From Eumeta japonica (taxonomy: Eukaryota > Arthropoda > Insecta > Lepidoptera > Psychidae): a stretch of DNA of 64,000 nt. Position 1 is the first letter of the stretch; each line of letters opens with the position of its first letter. The stretch lies in the NCBI GenBank assembly GCA_005406025.1, contig BGZK01000089.1, forward strand, positions 372,001 through 436,000. Direction: 5' to 3'. Made by a program: the position numbers and the translations under genes. Under the pieces are notes generated by a model, which searched no databases, was not told the origin of the DNA, and worked only from the letters and a program-made list of their open reading frames with translations. Shown here piece by piece: positions 60,360 through 64,000 of the stretch.

Positions 60360-62050
60360 ATAATAATAATAATCCTTTATTCGGCTCTTAAACAAACAAA
60401 AAGCAAAACATATATAACAATGAATTTAAACAAGACACACATTTACAAATTGAAAATAATAAATAACAAAAGGCGGAAAGGGTATCCAGCTCAGCAAAAT
60501 GCTGCAGCCTGAGCCATAAGGCTGGTTTTCAGCTGGGCCCTGAAAACTTAAATTAAATCCTGATAACTGTAACAAACAAATTTTGTGTACACAAAATAAG
60601 GAAGCAGGGCAAAGAACCTTGTTTCGCGCATTCTTAAATCAGTAGCAGTATACAACCAGGTCTAAAGTAAACATATATTAATAGATAGTAAAATAATTTC
60701 ACTATCTTTCTTCTTATTTTTAAATTATGTTTTCCTTTTCATAGTTATTAAATATAAAAAAAATTATAGCATGTGATCAATAGTGCCATCCAACTGTATG
60801 AGAAAATGTGTTTTTTTAAAGAGCACTTGAAATAGTGAGTTGGTGGAAGGTTATGCAATGGAGGTGGGATATTACTCCGTACTTTGGAGGCGGCATACTT
60901 AAAACTGCCCCTAAATGCGGCTGTTTTATGAATGAGATTGATAATACGATTCGAATGACTCGAAGAAGATCATGTAAGTTTTTTATATATGGGGAGCCCT
61001 TGTTTATACAACGCCGAAAAGAAGAGGAGCAAGGTGGAAAAAGCGTTCAGAAGTCATATTTACCATTCCTGCATTATTCCAAAACGGTTTCACGTGGCTT
61101 TGAGGCGGCACATCAAAACAAAACCTAGCACAAGCATTTTGGACTCGCTGTATTGAAGTTTTACTTGATCACTAAGGCGCAGTCCATATACAGTTTCACA
61201 GTAGTTGAGTTTTGACAAAACAAGTGATTCTACTAACCTTATGCGAAGATTAATGTTAAAATAATTGCGCATTCTATAGAGTACTTTTAAACGATAGAAA
61301 CAGTTGCAAATAATCTCACGAACGTAAGTTTCAAATCTTAAATTGGAATCTATAGTCAGTCCCAAGCTTCGAGTTTCGTTAGTGTATTGCCATAGGCTAA
61401 GAGTTAAACACAATAGACGGTTTCTGTGTGTTTATTTTATGTATTTATTGACTAGAGCCGATAATCATAAATTTACTGGGGTTTATCGTGAGGCAGATTT
61501 TATCGGAACAATCAAATATTCTAGATAAATCTTCATTTATCCTGTCTATTGCAGATTTCAGATTCTCTGGACGACAGGAAATATACAATTGCAAATCATC
61601 TACATAAATATGGTATTTACAGTTCTTTATGCAGCTTATAATGTCAGCACTACACAAAATAAAAAGAATCAGCTCTAAAATAGACCCCTGTGGCACACCC
61701 CGTGTAACCGCTGATAGAGAAGAGAGGGATACGAAGCCGTTGCCTTTGCGCACTTCCACTAACTGATATCAATATGATAAATAACTGTCAAACCATCTTA
61801 CAGTCGGAGCGTCGAAGCCGTAATAAAGGAGCAGAGATATATTTACTGTATCAAAAGCACAAGAAAAATCAAGCAGGACTAGTATTGTTCCCATACCGCC
61901 TTCTTAAGCCTCTAGAATATTGCTACAAATGTCTATCAAAGCACTAACAGTGCTTCGGTTTTTGCGAAAATCGAACTGGGCCTGTGAAAGTATGCCTTAA
62001 GCTTCCAAGTAAGTGGTAAGCTGCAAATACATTACCTTATCAATTACTTT
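60360..62050 (-). mobile_element. Non-LTR retrotransposon (CR1/Jockey-like), 5'-truncated
   Basis: The best preserved LINE here. On the minus strand: 61759-61445 encodes SAVTRGVPQGSILELILFIL and IYVDDLQLYISC (intact YVDD catalytic box), with SFMIIGSSQ-type sequence after it. Then 61413-61090 continues with TRSLGLTIDSNLRFETYVRE, RLKVLYRMRNYF and VLSKLNYCETVYG. Sequence upstream to about 62050 gives further reverse transcriptase pieces in other frames. The 3' UTR runs to a short (TTA)n-type tail at 60361-60376, marking the 3' terminus. Frame breaks between the two coding runs and the missing N-terminus show it is inactive. Confidence 0.85.
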
Positions 62051-62109
62051 CGACATATGTATATGAGAGTTATGCCAAATAAGAACTAGTAAATAAAAAA
62101 TTACAATGT

Positions 62110-63110
62110 TTATTATTAATGTCTATCTTTTATCTTCTATCTTAACATCCACGCTTTTAAACCACTTGAAACGTACCTCTTGCCTCTTTTTTTCAAGTAC
62201 CTCAGAAATTTTATATTTATGCGTGCATTTTCTTTGACCTCAAAACTCTTTCAATTTTCTTTGATTTTGTCAATCAAGTAAAAATTGCAGGGTGCTAAGT
62301 CAGGGGAATATGGCGGGTGAGGTACACTAGACACATCTGTTGAATTAAGAAAATCAAGTGTTCTGCCAGATATATAGAGTAAAGCATTGTCGTGGTGCCA
62401 AAGAAGGTGCCGTATTCGTGACTTCGGTCGCTTGTCACATTAAAACGATAGTGTTGCTGTAGCACAAATTGTCACATATCAATTAGAACAGGTGCTATTG
62501 GATCAAAGTTATTAATCTTATAGCACCATTTTATTACAAACCATATTGTTATTCTAATACCAGATTAACAGTATGACCGGGATATGAAAAAAAATGTGAC
62601 GACGGTTCCTTTCTGGGTGCTATGCGCACAACGGCATTTTCTTGGTATTTGGTTCATTTTTAAAGCACCATGGTGTTGATTGTCGCTTTTTTTCCGAGTC
62701 GTAATTGTACAACAATGTTCCTTCACCGATAGGTATATCATTAAATTTTCTTTTCGCCCCGTCTAATTTCTCTAGCATAAATCGGCACTAATCTATCCTG
62801 TTGTTTTTCTGGCCATCAGCCAGTTTGTACAATACCCAACTCGAACAGAACTTACGAAGCTCTAAGTGAGTGACTGCTATGGGTGGTCGACCTGCCCTCG
62901 CTTCATCTTCAAAATTTTCTCGTCTTCTTTTAAACTTAGCAAATCAATTGAAAACTGTTGCTCTTGAACAAACAGAGTCACGAAAAGTGGGAACAAAAGT
63001 TCAAAATACTCTTGGGGCCTTAAACTTTTTTGTGGTCATAATAATCAGCGCGAAAATCATGTTCACTGAGTTTCATTGTCGCAAACAAATTCCCACCAGA
63101 GTCCCACAAA
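62110..63110 (-). pseudogene. Second dead mariner transposase
   Basis: The minus-strand translation starts MKLSEHDFRALI near 63064, then SRATVFN*FAKFKRRRENFEDEARAGRP (62990-62880), VLYKLADGQKNNR, LLYNYDSEKKRQSTPWCFKNE, and the second catalytic region WHHDNALLYISGRTLDFL (about 62405-62350) with its Asp present. A HPPYSPDLAPCNFYL run follows, in which the third catalytic Asp is replaced by Asn. The C-terminus is near 62120. Multiple stops. It differs from the 37-kb mariner, so two mariner lineages entered this region. Confidence 0.85.
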
Positions 63111-63119
63111 ACTAAGCAT

Positions 63120-64000
63120 TTTGAAGAAAATATATGTGTATTCGAATATTTCCATTTGTAAATTTATCACAAAATAACCAGTATTTAGATGATGTATAAC
63201 TAGCCAATATCAAGTTTTTAAATAGAGACTCTCTATTTGTTTACTTTTAGCATATAATTCGTAACAGATACATCACCAGCCACCAATGGACATAGTATGT
63301 CAAAGGATGACAGAAGCTCACCACCAGTCACAGACAGTGTACAAATAAACATGTTTGTCAATAGTCACAGAATAACCAACACTAATCTTACCCAAATCGT
63401 CACGGATCCTACAATTAACTAAAACAAATGAAGATATCTATAGCAACGCCAAGCAATCTCCCTTTAAAACCCAGCCAGATTTTAAAACCCATACGCGCGT
63501 TATGACATTTGACAACTGACCACGTGCTTGATCGTAAAAAGCAATTGTTAGTTCAAAAATGTCTTCTTGCGTTATAAAAGTCTGCAATTTCAAAGCAGGA
63601 AAGGATTTAAAAGCATGTGGGATTACCTTTCATTAATGAATACTTAGCTTTTATTCCGATATTTATCCAAAAAAATTAAAAAAAAATCGCACTTACTACT
63701 TTATTTGATAACAGAATTTTAAAATATGACATTAGGCTTCATTATTCTGTGTTTTTATGGTTTTTATTTGTTGCCTTTATGTTATCTGTTTTATTAAAAT
63801 GGGTTTATTATTAATTTTTGCGTGAAGCAGAAAGAAATATTTCTATAAGAACATATTATTTGAAAATCTGAATAGTTTTATACTTAAACATAATACATTC
63901 AATTATAAGTTCCTTTTCATAAAAAAATAGATCGAAAAATATGTTAAACTTCATCTCCATCAATGTACCAAAAGAAGATTTGTTGGTAAAAATGACTAAA
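63120..64000. other. Intergenic, no gene recognised
   Basis: AT-rich right edge with no supported feature. Confidence 0.4.

Overview
This is a eukaryotic, AT-rich, repeat-dense window that reads as the genome of a moth or butterfly (Lepidoptera). The reasons are the insect CYP3-clan (CYP6-like) cytochrome P450 genes with one intron splitting the heme-loop Gly codon, and the remains of mobile elements typical of Lepidoptera: non-LTR retrotransposons, two dead mariners, one decayed autonomous Helitron and many short inverted-repeat elements. There are no operons, bacterial signals or CRISPR arrays. The species cannot be named from the sequence.

Host genes: the only host genes I can support form a P450 cluster of four members. 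(1) The last 11 codons and stop of a P450 lie at the left edge (1-37, +). (2) A complete, apparently intact two-exon P450 lies at 31206-34208 (+; 519 aa predicted). (3) A second two-exon P450 lies on the opposite strand (53761-51856); all its motifs are present but a one-base deletion breaks the frame near codon 209. (4) A solitary, frameshifted exon 2 with its 3' flank lies at 57627-57816 (+). These proteins would be ER-anchored monooxygenases of the type used by insects on plant toxins and insecticides; substrates cannot be read from the sequence.

Layout: 38-31 kb holds no recognisable host gene. It contains a ~102-bp tandem array (2.67-3.3 kb), a LINE 3' end split by a ~700-bp foldback element (5.0-6.8 kb), inverted-repeat elements at 8.2, 10.9, 12.9 and 26.7 kb, paired dispersed repeats, a GC-rich palindromic island (20.7-21.1 kb) and decayed retroelement coding. 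P450 gene 1 is at 31.2-34.2 kb. Between the two P450 genes lie a mariner (37 kb), a half foldback (38.6 kb), two kinds of non-LTR reverse transcriptase remnant (39 and 41 kb), a long inverted repeat (41.7 kb), a LINE 3' end (44.2-45 kb) and a ~5.6-kb Helitron (about 45.7-51.25 kb). After gene 2 come another reverse transcriptase fragment (55 kb), the solo P450 exon (57.6 kb), a foldback arm (60.1 kb), a minus-strand LINE (60.4-62 kb) and a second dead mariner (62.1-63.1 kb).

The most interesting signal is the leader of the Helitron. It carries several arrays of alternating GAA/TTC modules at 5-bp phase, the arrangement of heat-shock elements, just upstream of a good TATA box and about 0.6 kb before the Rep coding region. 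This suggests a heat-shock-type promoter driving, or captured by, the transposon. The Helitron is now dead: many stops, a deletion across the expected HUH motif and a mutated Walker A.
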